In this document: positions 1 to 8,858 of the stretch, one piece after another
Layout of the letters: every line of letters starts with the position of its first letter
Numbering within the stretch: position 1 is the stretch's first letter
DNA from: Streptomyces regalis
GTDB lineage: Bacteria; Actinomycetota; Actinomycetes; Streptomycetales; Streptomycetaceae
DNA length: 64,000 nt
Assembly (NCBI RefSeq): GCF_001509475.1
Contig: NZ_LLZG01000231.1
Coordinates: 1-64,000 of the forward strand
Reading direction: 5' to 3'
Position numbers and translations under genes: made by a program
The notes under the pieces: model-generated
What the model was told of the DNA's origin: nothing
The model's input: only the letters and a program-made list of their open reading frames with translations
Database searches by the model: none

Positions 1-44
1 GAAACGGACGAGACCGTCCTGCCGACCGAACTCACCGCATAACC

Positions 45-908
45 TCAAAACGAGATCACCGAATGGCCGTCGATACACCACTCCAGCGGACGTGACCATC
101 GTTGCCGGCCTTGCAGATGCCGCGTCCGGCGGGGCGGATCCGCAGGGCGACGAACCGCGAGTACATGCGCTGAAGCCACTTTGGCTCTTGCCCGTCCGGG
201 AGCCTTCCCGCCAGAACACCGGCCGTGTGGCCGGCCGGACGACTTCGATGACCAGGCCAGACGGAAGGCGGCGGCATCGCCGTGTCCGGCGTCCGCGACG
301 ACCAGGGGAACGTCGACGCCCCATGACCGGGCATCGTCGATCATGTCCAGGGCCAGCTGCCACTTCTCCACGTGCCCCGCCTGCGCCGGGATGCCGCAGC
401 GGCCGCGGCGGGCAGTCTTGTCCGCATCGGCCTCCGGAGAGGCGGGATCCCAGGATGCGGGCAGGGACAGCCGCCAGTTGACAGCTGCGGAGGCGCGGTC
501 ATTGGCCAGGTGCAGTGAGACGCCCACCTGGCATTTGGTGACCTTGCCCGCGGTGCCGGTGTACTGCCGCGACACACACGCCGACGCATCCCCGTCCTTC
601 AAAAAGCCGGTGTCATCCACGATCAATGCCTCCGGCCCGATCGCGTCCTGCATCCTCCAGGCGAGTCGGGCCCGCGCATGCGCGGGATCCGACGGGCTGG
701 AGGTGATGAAGTGCGACTTGCGCCGCCCGTCCAGCAGCAGTCCGCGCACATTGCCCGTCCAGGGCAGCAGGCGCCCGGACGGCTGCCTGCGTCCCCCGCC
801 GCTTATGCGCACCACCGCACGCTCGGTCAGCAGGGGGCTGAGGTCCGCGCCGGATGCCGCGACAGACATCGCGCGTCGAGGCGCCGAATGCCGCTCACGG
901 CCCGTCAA
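45..908 (-). pseudogene. IS701-family transposase, degenerate
   Basis: This is a remnant of an IS701-type DDE transposase. The frame keeps family landmarks in order: VRGLLLDGRRKS, then ALIVDDTGFLKDG around the first catalytic Asp, RQYTGTAGK, CQVGVSLH and VVADAGHGDAAAFRL. Two faults are visible. The segment that normally follows DGRRKS is missing, so it runs straight into ITSSP. After AFRL the frame turns into Arg/Gly-rich sequence while related sequence continues in another frame. The catalytic C-terminal half is absent, so it should be inactive. A separate IS701 C-terminal remnant lies near 30960-31410. Confidence 0.75.
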
Positions 909-1263
909 GTAGAGCCGCCGTACCAGCGGGCTTTCCTGTCCTCTTGGGGGACGCGCACCCGTGTGGAGGACGGTCGGCGCCGAGGCGGCGGCGCCTGGGC
1001 GGGCACGCGGACGGAGCGGCCGGGCGAAGGAACCGCGGGATCGGCTCGAAGAGCCGGGCGATGAGGTGAGACGTCAGCCTACTTTCTCGCGACTGCGCTG
1101 TGTGGTGAGTCCTCGCAGAATGAGGTCGCCGCCGGCTGGGCTGCTAGGGAAACGACGGTTTTCCACCGGCCGGCCGGACCGACGCGCCGTCAGGCGGCCC
1201 CTGCGGCCTCCTCCAAAGCGTGCCCGGTGCGACACCACGCCTCTGAATGTGCTGCCATCAGGC
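909..1263. other. Intergenic, no gene recognised
   Basis: About 355 bases between the transposase remnant and the GlxA-type regulator. I see no conserved product on either strand. It presumably holds the promoter of the downstream regulator, but I could not pick a convincing -35/-10 pair. Confidence 0.4.
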
Positions 1264-2268
1264 ATGGACAGCAGCCGACGCGTACTCATCGTCGCCTATG
1301 ACAACGCCCAGATCCTCGACATCGCCTCGCCCAGCAGTGCGTTGGACATCGCCAACTGGTTCGGTGCGAGCCCGCCGTACTCCATCGAGCTGGGCACCCT
1401 CGGCGGTCGGGCCACCCGGAGTTCGGCGGGGATCTGGGTGGGCGGGGGGCAGGACCTGGAAACGGTCGGGGGATTCCTGGACACGCTGCTGGTCGTGGGC
1501 GGCCTCGGCTGCGAGGGCGCGGCGGCGGACGAGAGACTGCTGGCCCAGGTGCGGCGGCTGGCCGAAAACAGCCGGCGCGTGGCCTCCGTCTGCACCGGCG
1601 CCTATGTGCTGGCCGCCGCGGGGCTGTTGGACGACCGCAGAGCCACGACTCACTGGCGGTGGGGGGAACGGCTGGCCGAGCGGCACCCCTCGGTGGCCGT
1701 CGACGTGGACCCGATCCGCATACGCGACGGCAACGTCTACACCTCCGCCGGCGTCACCAGCGCCCTCGATCTGACGCTGGAGCTGATCGAGGACGACCAC
1801 GGACCGACCCTGGCCCGGGCCGTCGCCCGAGAACTCGTCACCCAGGTGCACCGTCCCGCTGACCAGGCGCAGATCTCTCTGTATCTGTCCGCTCCGCCGC
1901 CGGAGGACCGGCTGGTGCGGGACCTGATGGGCTACGTCGTCGGCCATGTGGCCGAGGACCTCTCACCGTCGGCGCTTGCGGCCCGGGCGGGGGTCAGCGT
2001 CCGGCACCTGACCCGGCTCTTCGGCGCACACCTCGCGACCACTCCGGCACGGGCCGTGCGCGTGGCGCGCACCGAGGCGGCAGCGCAGCTGGTCAGGAAC
2101 AGCGGACTGCCGATGGCGGCGATCGCCCGCCGCTGCGGTTTCGGATCGGCGGAGACAATGCGGCAGGCGTTTCTGGACCGCTACGGGGTAACGGGGGACA
2201 CGCTTCGCAGGATGCCGGACATGCCGGCCCCGCGCGTCGCACCGAGGCACGAGACTCTCGTGCCATGA
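1264..2268 (+). CDS. GlxA-family regulator (DJ-1/PfpI + AraC HTH)
   Basis: Cytoplasmic transcription regulator of about 334 aa. Residues 1-190 are a DJ-1/PfpI domain (RRVLIVAYDNAQILDIASP, then SVCTGAYVLAAAGLLDDRRATTHW with Cys near 110). The C-terminal 100 residues are an AraC-type double helix-turn-helix (LAARAGVSVRHLTRLF, IARRCGFGSAETMRQAF). I chose ATG 1264 because it places the DJ-1 strand at the N-terminus; GTG 1249 is in frame and possible. The stop overlaps the next start by ATGA, so it is co-transcribed with the exported PfpI protein and probably controls it. Members of this family sense small metabolites, but the effector here is unknown. Confidence 0.85.
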   Translation: MDSSRRVLIVAYDNAQILDIASPSSALDIANWFGASPPYSIELGTLGGRATRSSAGIWVGGGQDLETVGGFLDTLLVVGGLGCEGAAADERLLAQVRRLAENSRRVASVCTGAYVLAAAGLLDDRRATTHWRWGERLAERHPSVAVDVDPIRIRDGNVYTSAGVTSALDLTLELIEDDHGPTLARAVARELVTQVHRPADQAQISLYLSAPPPEDRLVRDLMGYVVGHVAEDLSPSALAARAGVSVRHLTRLFGAHLATTPARAVRVARTEAAAQLVRNSGLPMAAIARRCGFGSAETMRQAFLDRYGVTGDTLRRMPDMPAPRVAPRHETLVP

Positions 2269-3053
2269 CGCATTCGACGGCACGTAGAAACGTTCTCCGC
2301 GGCACGGTGGCTGCCGCCGCCCTCGCTGCAACGGCAGCGGCCCCGACCGGAGCAGCACAGGCGACCCCGGCCGGGACCGCGCCCGCCGACGCGAAGGGCC
2401 GCTCGGGACCGACCATCGGCATCCTGATATTCGACGGCTACAGCATGCTGGACCCCACCGGCCCGGCAGAGGTCCTCTCCCGGATACCGGACGCGACCGT
2501 GATGATGATCGCCGAGCAGCGCGGCCCGGTCCGTACGGACACTGGCGACGTGGCCCTGATAGCCGAGCGTTCCCTCGCCGAGGTCGGCCATCTCGACGTC
2601 CTGCTCGTGTCGGGCGGGGGCTACCGCGGTATGGACGAGGCGTTGGAGAACCGGACCATCCTGAACTTCATCCGCGAAACCCACCGGCACACCCGCTGGA
2701 CCACCTCCGTGTGCAGCGGCGGCCTCCTTCTCGCCGCCGCCGGCTTGCTGAAGGGCCGCAAGGCCGCCGTCCACTGGCTCGCCGCCGAGCAACTCCAGAA
2801 GAGGTTCGGCGTGACCTACTCGCCGCAGCGCTACGTACACTCCGGCAAGATCATCACCTCCGCCGGAGTGTCGGCGGGCGTGGACATGTCCCTGTACCTC
2901 GCGTCCCTGATCGCGGGAGAGGACACGGCGAGGGCGATCCAGCTCGCCATCGAGTACGACCCGCAGCCGCCCTTCGACTCGGGCAACGCGGCGGAGGCGA
3001 GCGACGAACTGAAGCGACGGGCAGCGGAGTTGCTGTCGGCGTCCGAGGTGTAG
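2265..3053 (+). CDS. TAT-exported DJ-1/PfpI protein, isonitrile hydratase-like
   Basis: A 262-aa protein with a twin-arginine signal (ARRNVLRG, then an Ala-rich stretch to about residue 40), so exported folded. The mature part is a DJ-1/PfpI domain (IGILIFDGYSMLDPTGPAEVL). Its nucleophile-elbow Cys150 lies in TSVCSGGLLLAAAGLL, and it ends with AIQLAIEYDPQPPFDSG, a tail I associate with isonitrile hydratase (InhA), which converts R-NC to an N-formamide. That activity is inferred from resemblance. Translational coupling (ATGA) to the GlxA regulator makes a two-gene operon. An isocyanide synthase lies at 19040-20005, so extracellular isonitrile turnover is plausible. Another PfpI function cannot be excluded. 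Confidence 0.75.
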   Translation: MTHSTARRNVLRGTVAAAALAATAAAPTGAAQATPAGTAPADAKGRSGPTIGILIFDGYSMLDPTGPAEVLSRIPDATVMMIAEQRGPVRTDTGDVALIAERSLAEVGHLDVLLVSGGGYRGMDEALENRTILNFIRETHRHTRWTTSVCSGGLLLAAAGLLKGRKAAVHWLAAEQLQKRFGVTYSPQRYVHSGKIITSAGVSAGVDMSLYLASLIAGEDTARAIQLAIEYDPQPPFDSGNAAEASDELKRRAAELLSASEV

Positions 3054-3088
3054 GAGGGGGCGTGATTCCGAGTGAGATCCCGGTTGGC

Positions 3089-3108
3089 CCGCTCGCGTTA
3101 GCGAGCGG
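3089..3108 (+). terminator. Short GC hairpin after the PfpI gene
   Basis: CCGCTCGC and GCGAGCGG form 8-bp arms around the loop GTTA, 35 bases after the PfpI stop. A rho-independent-like terminator without a T-run is common in Streptomyces. Inferred from symmetry only. Confidence 0.45.
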
Positions 3109-3482
3109 TGCCTTCCGTGACGGTCCTCTCACTGCTGATTCCGGGCAGACTCGTCTCCGGTGCCACCTTGGCGCTGGTGATGGCGATGGCGATGGCGAGG
3201 CAATCGACGTACCGCGACGACCTCGACGGCGACACTGCGCCGGCTGAGGCAGTGAACCGTACAGCCCGTACCTGCGAGGTGGACGAGGGGCACGCCCCCG
3301 AGGCGGACTGACACGGACAATCGCGCGGCCTCGCGCCGAAGGCCCGGGGTATGGCGTGACGCGCGCCACACGGGCGTACGGAACTCCACCTTCTCCGGGC
3401 CCGACCTCTGTAAAGGGTACGGGCACGGGATCCGGCGTGATCCCGTGCCCGGACCATCTGACAGATGTAAGGAGCCCCGATA
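3109..3482. promoter_or_regulatory. Leader region of the copper operon
   Basis: About 370 bases without a recognisable gene, ahead of the copper ATPase operon. It ends in a clear ribosome site, TAAGGAG, 9 bases before ATG 3483. I looked for a CsoR-type palindrome (TACCCC...GGGGTA) and saw only one half-like GGGGTAT near 3345, so no operator is claimed. Confidence 0.4.
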
Positions 3483-3716
3483 ATGGAAGAGCCCCAGCAG
3501 TCCTCCCCCGAGCACGTTTTCGCGCTGCGGAGACTGGTGCCGCCGCCCGCCCTCTGCGGTTTCCTTCTGCTGCTAGCCCTGGTCTTCACGGTGTCATACG
3601 CCGCCGGAGCCGCCGTCGGCCCCGTCGCGCCCGACATGCAGCGCTCCGGAACGAGCGGCGAGGGCACTGGTGGCACGGAGGGCGGCATGGACATGCAGCA
3701 CGGGAGTGGCGGCTGA
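3483..3716 (+). CDS. Small membrane protein with Met/His tail, copper operon
   Basis: A 77-aa protein with one membrane segment (about residues 20-42, LCGFLLLLALVFTVSYAAG) and a short extracytoplasmic tail ending MDMQHGSGG. The start follows TAAGGAG. Its stop overlaps the ATG of the P-type ATPase (TGATG), implying tight translational coupling. Met and His in the tail could bind Cu(I), so an accessory role in presenting or sensing copper is a reasonable inference. I do not recognise a named family. Confidence 0.7.
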   Translation: MEEPQQSSPEHVFALRRLVPPPALCGFLLLLALVFTVSYAAGAAVGPVAPDMQRSGTSGEGTGGTEGGMDMQHGSGG

Positions 3717-6013
3717 TGACCACGGAGCCGACCACCTCTCTGGTGACCACCGACCTGACCGTCGGCGGGATGACCTGCGCGGCATGCGTGCGGCGGGTGG
3801 AGAAGAAGCTCGCGAAGCTGGAGGGCGTGAACGCGACGGTCAATCTGGCCACTGGGGGCGCCAGGGTGAGCCATCCGCCGCACATCAGCCCCGACGAACT
3901 CATGGCGACGGTCGAGCAGGCCGGATACACGGCCGTGCTGCCTGAGCCTCCAAAGCAGCAGCGCGAGGAGGGCCAGGGCGGGGAGTCCGACGGCATCCGG
4001 CAGGAGCTTGAACGGCTGGTGATCACGACGCTGCTCGCGGTGCCGGTGCTCGTGCTGTCCATGGTGCCCGACTTGCAGTTCCGTGCCTGGCAGTGGCTGT
4101 GTTTCGTGCTGGCCGCGCCGGTCGCGGTGTGGAGCGCGTGGCCGTTCCACGTGCGGGCGCTGCGCGGGCTGCGGCACTCGACGGCGACCATGGACACCCT
4201 GGTCTCGCTGGGCGTGGCGGCATCCTTCACCTGGTCGGTGTACGCGCTCTTCTTCGGCGGCGCGGGCGTGCTGGGTATGACGATGCCGTTCAGCCTGCTG
4301 CCTGAAGCCTCCGGCGGCATCGCTCACGTCTACCTCGAAGTGGCCGTCGTCGTACCGCTGTTCGTGCTCACCGGGCGGTTCCTGGAAGCGCGGGCCAGGA
4401 ACGGCACCGGGGCGGCCCTGCGGTCGCTGGCCCAAATCGCCGCGAAAGAAGTGGCGGTACGCGAGGGCGGGGCCGAGCGGCTCATCCCCGTCGAGGAGTT
4501 GAGGGTCGGGCAGGTCTTCGTCGTCCGCCCCGGCGAGCGCGTCGCCACCGACGGCGTGGTGACGGAGGGCAACTCCGCCGTGGACCTTTCCCTGGTCACC
4601 GGGGAGAGCGAGCCGGTCGAGACCGGGCCGGGTTCGGCCGTGGTCGGCGGGGCGGTCAACGCCGGCGGACGCATGCTCGTACGGGCCACCGCGGTCGGTG
4701 CGGACACACAGCTTGCCCGCATCACCCGGCTGGTGACCGAGGCACAGGCGGGCAAGGCGCGGGCGCAGCGGCTGGCGGACGCGGTGGCCGGGGTGTTCGT
4801 GCCGGTGGTGCTGGCGCTCGCCGTGACCGTGCTCGGGTTCTGGCTGGGCGCCGGGGCCGATCCGCAGGCCGCCGTCACCGTATGCGTGGCCGTCCTGGTG
4901 GTGGCGTGCCCGTGTGCGCTGGGGCTGGCTACGCCGACCGCGCTGATGGCCGCCACCGGACGCGGTGCCCAGCTCGGTGTCCTGGTCCGGGGCCCGCAGG
5001 CCCTGGAAGGGTTGCAGCACATCGACACGGTCGTGCTCGACAAGACCGGCACTCTCACCTCCGGCCACATGACCGTCGCCCGGGTCACGGCCGTGCCGGA
5101 CGGGCTCGGGCGCGAGACGGTGCTGCGGCTGGCCGGTGCGGTGGAGCAGGGCTCGGAGCACCCGCTGGGCCGGGCGATCGTCGCGTGTGCCACGGGGGTG
5201 TCCCCGCGCGAGCGTGTCCGAGCGTCGGGGAGTGCACCGCCCGGGCCGGGCACGCTGCCGGAGGTGAGTGACTTCGCCGCGACGGCGGGCGAGGGCGTGC
5301 GCGGCCGGGTCGAGGGGCGGCTGGTCGAAGTCCTCGCGCCGGACGACGAGTTGCCCGCCGCCCTCACCGACGCGCTGCGGGCGGCGGAGGCCGGCGTCAA
5401 CACCCCCGTCCTGGTCCGGGTCGACGGGGTCGCCGAGGCGCTGATCGAGGTCGGAGACGTCGTACGTCCCGGCAGTTACCAGGCCGTGGACGGGCTGCGG
5501 CGACTCGGTGTGCGCCCGGTGCTCGCCACCGGCGACCGGGAGGCACCGGCGCAGGCGGTCGCCGCCGCGCTCGGCATCGAGGAGGTGCACGCCCGCTGCA
5601 CCCCCGAGGACAAGGCCGGCCTCGTACGGGAGTTGAGGGAACAGGGCTGCCGGGTCGCGGTCGTCGGCGACGGCGTCAACGACGCCGCCGCACTCGCCGG
5701 TGCCGATCTCGGTATCGCCATGGGAGGCGGCACGGATGCGGCGATCGGGGCCGCCGATGTGACACTCGTACGCGGTGACATCGAGGCCCTCGGCGACGCG
5801 GTCCGGCTCGCCCGGCGCACTCTGGGCACGATCCGCGTCAACCTCCTGTGGGCGTTCGGCTACAACGTGGTGACCGTGCCGCTCGCCATGGTCGGACTGC
5901 TGAACCCGATGCTCGCCGCTGCGGCCATGTCGGTGAGCTCCCTGCTGGTGGTCGGAAACAGCCTGCGCCTGCGGGCCTGGCAGCCGTCGCGGGTTCGGGG
6001 CCGTACGCGATGA
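3716..6013 (+). CDS. Cu(I)-translocating P1B-type ATPase (CopA-like)
   Basis: A 765-aa P-type ATPase that would pump Cu(I) or Ag(I) out of the cytoplasm. It has one N-terminal heavy-metal domain (GGMTCAACV, Cys21/Cys24), paired membrane segments, an actuator motif (VTGESEPVE), the membrane CPC motif (VVACPCALGLATPTALMA, Cys398/Cys400), the phosphorylated Asp near 442 in DKTGTLTSG, and the hinge GDGVNDAAALAGADLG. CPC plus the HMA domain marks the copper subfamily. The start at 3716 overlaps the upstream stop, and the stop at 6013 overlaps the PCu(A)C start. This makes a three-gene copper operon. Confidence 0.93.
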   Translation: MTTEPTTSLVTTDLTVGGMTCAACVRRVEKKLAKLEGVNATVNLATGGARVSHPPHISPDELMATVEQAGYTAVLPEPPKQQREEGQGGESDGIRQELERLVITTLLAVPVLVLSMVPDLQFRAWQWLCFVLAAPVAVWSAWPFHVRALRGLRHSTATMDTLVSLGVAASFTWSVYALFFGGAGVLGMTMPFSLLPEASGGIAHVYLEVAVVVPLFVLTGRFLEARARNGTGAALRSLAQIAAKEVAVREGGAERLIPVEELRVGQVFVVRPGERVATDGVVTEGNSAVDLSLVTGESEPVETGPGSAVVGGAVNAGGRMLVRATAVGADTQLARITRLVTEAQAGKARAQRLADAVAGVFVPVVLALAVTVLGFWLGAGADPQAAVTVCVAVLVVACPCALGLATPTALMAATGRGAQLGVLVRGPQALEGLQHIDTVVLDKTGTLTSGHMTVARVTAVPDGLGRETVLRLAGAVEQGSEHPLGRAIVACATGVSPRERVRASGSAPPGPGTLPEVSDFAATAGEGVRGRVEGRLVEVLAPDDELPAALTDALRAAEAGVNTPVLVRVDGVAEALIEVGDVVRPGSYQAVDGLRRLGVRPVLATGDREAPAQAVAAALGIEEVHARCTPEDKAGLVRELREQGCRVAVVGDGVNDAAALAGADLGIAMGGGTDAAIGAADVTLVRGDIEALGDAVRLARRTLGTIRVNLLWAFGYNVVTVPLAMVGLLNPMLAAAAMSVSSLLVVGNSLRLRAWQPSRVRGRTR

Positions 6014-6528
6014 CCGGACAACCTCTGTGGCGGCCGACCCGCCACCGAGTCACCGACACCCTGATCGCCGCGCTCGCGCCCGTCGCCGCGTGCAGCGTCG
6101 CCCTCGGGGGTCTGACCACCTGGGTCACCCAGGGCAACGCGGGCAGCCCCGCACGGATCGCGGTCACCGACGGGCGCGTCTACCTCCCGTTCGGCGACAC
6201 CCGGGAGACCGCCGCGTTCTTCCGCATCACCAACTCCGGCGGCGCGGACGACCGGCTGCTGAAGGTCACGTCCTCCGTCGGCGGCGACCCCACGCTCAGC
6301 CGCCACCGCATGACCGGCGGGCGGGCGGCGTACGGGCAGACGGTGGACTCCGCCGCCGTCCCGGCCGGCGACAGCCTCGCCATGTCCCCGTACGGCACGG
6401 ATGTGACGCTGCGGGCGCAGGAGACGTGGCGCGAGGGTGACGCCGTGCCGTTCACGCTGCACTTCGCGCGCAGCGGGTCGATCAGGGCCCTTGCGGTGGT
6501 CGTCCGCCCGGGCACGGACGGGGAGTGA
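6010..6528 (+). CDS. PCu(A)C-like periplasmic copper chaperone
   Basis: A 172-aa membrane-anchored protein with an N-terminal hydrophobic segment (residues 14-34) followed by a PCu(A)C-type cupredoxin-like fold (VYLPFGDTRETAAFFRITNSGGADDRLL). The family moves Cu(I) outside the membrane, for example to cytochrome oxidase. Part of the copper-ligand pattern is seen (SRHRMTGG, then a Met in SLAMSPYG), but the usual C-terminal HxM is not obvious, so binding may differ. The start overlaps the ATPase stop by ATGA. A second, related protein is encoded at 9882-10439. Confidence 0.8.
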   Translation: MTGQPLWRPTRHRVTDTLIAALAPVAACSVALGGLTTWVTQGNAGSPARIAVTDGRVYLPFGDTRETAAFFRITNSGGADDRLLKVTSSVGGDPTLSRHRMTGGRAAYGQTVDSAAVPAGDSLAMSPYGTDVTLRAQETWREGDAVPFTLHFARSGSIRALAVVVRPGTDGE

Positions 6529-7019
6529 CCGGCGGCCTGCCCGGTGGACTCGGCGCGGATACGGCAGTGTTCGGGGTGCTGTGGCGGGCTGCCCGCACAG
6601 GTCGTGGCTGCGCCGGCCGGCGATGAGGCACGCTTCGACCTGCAGTGCCGGCCCGTGGCTGCTGCTGCGGGCCGGGACGCGGTGAGTCGCGGCTGTGATG
6701 CCTGCGATGTCGGGGCAGCCCAGGTCGGCGTCCTTTTCAGCGAGCATGCCGACCGTGTACAAGGTGACGGCGTCCTCGCAGAAAGAGCGAAGGGCGGGGC
6801 GGTGCCCTGCCGACACGGTGGCTCCGGCGGGAAGACGCGCGACCGAGTGGACGGCGAGGGCCGGGAGAAACCCCGCCTTCACCTGTCGGCCGAAGCGTGC
6901 GCCGAGTTCCGGCCCGTTGGCGTGTTCTGCATCACCGGCCCGGGATTGAGTGGAGCACGGGGGCCTGTTCCGTACCCCTCCTTGGCGACGGAATCCCGGA
7001 TGCGAGGATGAGGGCCGTC
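6529..7019. other. Intergenic, no gene recognised
   Basis: About 490 bases between the copper chaperone and the Met/His-rich protein. Open frames exist on both strands but none matches a family I know and none has a convincing ribosome site. It probably contains the promoter of the downstream gene; I see no clear hairpin. Confidence 0.35.
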
Positions 7020-7730
7020 ATGACAGCTGGGCGGTGTGGGCGCACGATACGGGCCGCGGTGTTCGCGGCCGTCTGTGTGCTGCTCGCTGCTCTCGGGCAC
7101 GTCCTGATGTCCGGCGCCGCCGTCTCATGGTGGGCACTGACGGCCGGACTTGCCGTCACGGGCGGTGCGGGCTGGTGCCTCGCGGGCCGTGAGCGCGGAC
7201 TCCCGCTGGTCGTGTCCCTGGTCGTGGTCACCCAGGGCGTGCTCCACTCGGTCTTCGAACGAGCGCAGTCGACGGCCACGAGCGCAGCCGGACCGGACAT
7301 CACGCCGCCCGGCTCCGGGGGCCAGGGACACGCCATGGAGTCCATGGGCCACGACATGAGCGCCATGCCCATGGACTCCATGGACATGGGGCACATGGCC
7401 ATGGACCACGCGGCGCACATGGGGCACATGGGCTCCATGGGCCACGACATGGGCGGCATGTCGTCGTTCGGCATGCTGGCCGCCCACACGCTCGCCGCGC
7501 TGCTGTGCGGCCTGTGGCTGGCCCATGGGGAGCGTGCCGCATTCCGTGTCCTGCGGGCCGTCGCCGGCTGGCTGGCCGCACCCCTGCGGCTGCTGTTCGC
7601 TGTTGTCGCGCCACCACGCCGACTGCGCGTCCGGCGGCACCGCGCCCGCTCGGAACGAGTGCCACGGCGCCTTCTTCTCGTTCACTCGATCACTCCTCGG
7701 GGGCCTCCGGCCAGGACCGCTGTCGTCTGA
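7020..7730 (+). CDS. Met/His-rich integral membrane protein, probable copper binder
   Basis: A 236-aa membrane protein with three N-terminal hydrophobic segments (about residues 10-80), a long extracytoplasmic loop, and a further membrane segment near 160-180. The loop (about residues 97-150) is packed with repeats such as SMGHDMSAM, DMGHMAMDH and HMGHMGSMGHD. Such Met/His clusters bind Cu(I) in CopC/CopD- and DUF305-type proteins, so metal storage or capture is inferred. The C-terminus is Arg-rich and looks ragged. It lies between copper chaperone and ECF sigma genes and is closed by a strong hairpin at 7740. Confidence 0.75.
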   Translation: MTAGRCGRTIRAAVFAAVCVLLAALGHVLMSGAAVSWWALTAGLAVTGGAGWCLAGRERGLPLVVSLVVVTQGVLHSVFERAQSTATSAAGPDITPPGSGGQGHAMESMGHDMSAMPMDSMDMGHMAMDHAAHMGHMGSMGHDMGGMSSFGMLAAHTLAALLCGLWLAHGERAAFRVLRAVAGWLAAPLRLLFAVVAPPRRLRVRRHRARSERVPRRLLLVHSITPRGPPARTAVV

Positions 7731-7739
7731 GACAGCCGG

Positions 7740-7769
7740 TTCCCCGGGGCCCTAAGCGACCCCGGGGAA
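7740..7769 (+). terminator. Hairpin terminator after Met/His-rich gene
   Basis: TTCCCCGGGG and CCCCGGGGAA form perfect 10-bp arms with a 10-base loop, starting 9 bases after the stop at 7730. Confidence 0.7.
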
Positions 7770-7956
7770 GTTCAGGCACGCCCCCACGCCGCCCGGCACG
7801 CACTCTCGCCGCACCGGCCAAAGGCCCAAGTAGCTCCGCTACAAGGACCTTCGTCCGGCACGCCGAGAGCACGCACCGAACGCCGCGGGAACGCACCCGC
7901 ACTTCCCCGGACCCGCTTAGCCAGGTGTCGTGTCATCGACGCCCGCGCCTCGGGCA

Positions 7957-7981
7957 ACGGCCGTACGCGTCGTACGGCCGT
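7957..7981. promoter_or_regulatory. 11-bp perfect palindrome upstream of ECF sigma gene
   Basis: ACGGCCGTACG and CGTACGGCCGT flank CGT, about 110 bases before the sigma factor start. It is the only ordered element in the 7731-8092 gap. It could be a dyad operator or a second terminator hairpin; the sequence alone does not decide. Confidence 0.45.
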
Positions 7982-8092
7982 CTCCCCTTCACTCCCGGAC
8001 CCATCCGCAAGCGGTGTCACGTGGCCGTCGTGCCTCAGCACGGTCGTGCGCGCCGCCGTGCCGGATGCCGGATGACCCGAGAAGGACATCAG

Positions 8093-8734
8093 GTGATCAC
8101 TCCTGTTCTGCCCGCCTCCCGCGACAAACGCAGAGAGGCGGACAAAGACGGTGCACAGGCGTCGTTCGACGAGTCGACGACCGCCTGGGCGCTCGCCGCC
8201 CGCGCCGGCGACCCGGCCGCCGTCGACCGTTTCGTACGGGCCCTGCACCCCGACGTCGTCCGTTATGTCGCGCATCTGTCCTCCGATCCCCAGGCCGCCG
8301 ATGACCTGGCCCAGGACACGTTCCTGAGGGCACTCGGCAGCCTGCACCGGTTCGAGGGGCGCTCCTCGGCGCGGGCGTGGCTGCTGTCCATCGCACGCCG
8401 CGCGGTGATCGACAGTTACCGGTACGCCGCCGCCCGGCCACGTCTGTGCGCCACGGACGACTGGAGAGCGACGGTCGAAAGCGCCCAGCCGAGCGGTCTG
8501 CCCGGCTTCGAAGACGGCATCGCCCTGCTCGACCTGCTGGACGCGCTGCCCGGCGAGCGCCGTGAGGCGTTCGTTCTCACCCAGTTGATCGGGCTGCCTT
8601 ACGCGGAGGCGGCCCAGGCCAGTGGCTGCCCCATCGGAACGGTCCGCTCACGCGTGTCCCGTGCCCGGGCAACGCTCATCGAGCTGCTGGCCGAGGCCGA
8701 GGCGACGGCCGAGCCGGCCCCGCTGGCCGCGTGA
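8093..8734 (+). CDS. ECF RNA polymerase sigma factor
   Basis: A 213-aa ECF sigma factor. Region 2 is VDRFVRALHPDVVRYVAHLS through DDLAQDTFLRALGSLHRFEGRSSARAWLLSIARR. Region 4 is LLDALPGERREAFVLTQLIGLPYAEAAQASGCPIGTVRSRVSRAR. GTG 8093 is preferred because GAGAAGGA lies just upstream; ATG 8072 is in frame. No anti-sigma gene adjoins it: upstream is the Met/His-rich membrane protein and downstream a dead GlxA gene. Copper or envelope stress control is suggested by position only. Confidence 0.88.
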   Translation: MITPVLPASRDKRREADKDGAQASFDESTTAWALAARAGDPAAVDRFVRALHPDVVRYVAHLSSDPQAADDLAQDTFLRALGSLHRFEGRSSARAWLLSIARRAVIDSYRYAAARPRLCATDDWRATVESAQPSGLPGFEDGIALLDLLDALPGERREAFVLTQLIGLPYAEAAQASGCPIGTVRSRVSRARATLIELLAEAEATAEPAPLAA

Positions 8735-8736
8735 TC

Positions 8737-8782
8737 GAAGGGCGCCGGGCCGTCCGTTCGAAGCGCGGGCCAGGCGCCCTTC
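8737..8782 (+). terminator. Hairpin after ECF sigma gene
   Basis: GAAGGGCGCC (8737-8746) and GGCGCCCTTC (8773-8782) are perfect 10-bp arms, placed directly after the sigma factor stop and followed by a T/C-rich stretch. Confidence 0.65.
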
Positions 8783-8858
8783 CTCTCGCCGAACAGTTCC
8801 GAGCACCCCCATGGATGACAGTCGCGCGCAGGATGATGCGCGTAAGAGCGAGGTCGTG

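Noticed and set aside
3330..3360. CsoR-type copper operator upstream of the ATPase operon
   Set aside because: Only one half-like GGGGTAT is visible with no matching second half at proper spacing.
3098..5590. Long minus-strand open frame opposite the copper ATPase
   Set aside because: Low-complexity composition with no motif; the plus strand encodes a complete P-type ATPase.
6529..7019. Minus-strand frame beginning MKAGFLPALAVHSVARLPAG
   Set aside because: No family recognised, start not supported, and it runs antisense into the PCu(A)C gene.
7321..7470. ATGG/CATGGG-rich tract as a DNA tandem repeat
   Set aside because: It is codon-level repetition from Met/His-rich protein sequence, not a perfect nucleotide array or CRISPR.
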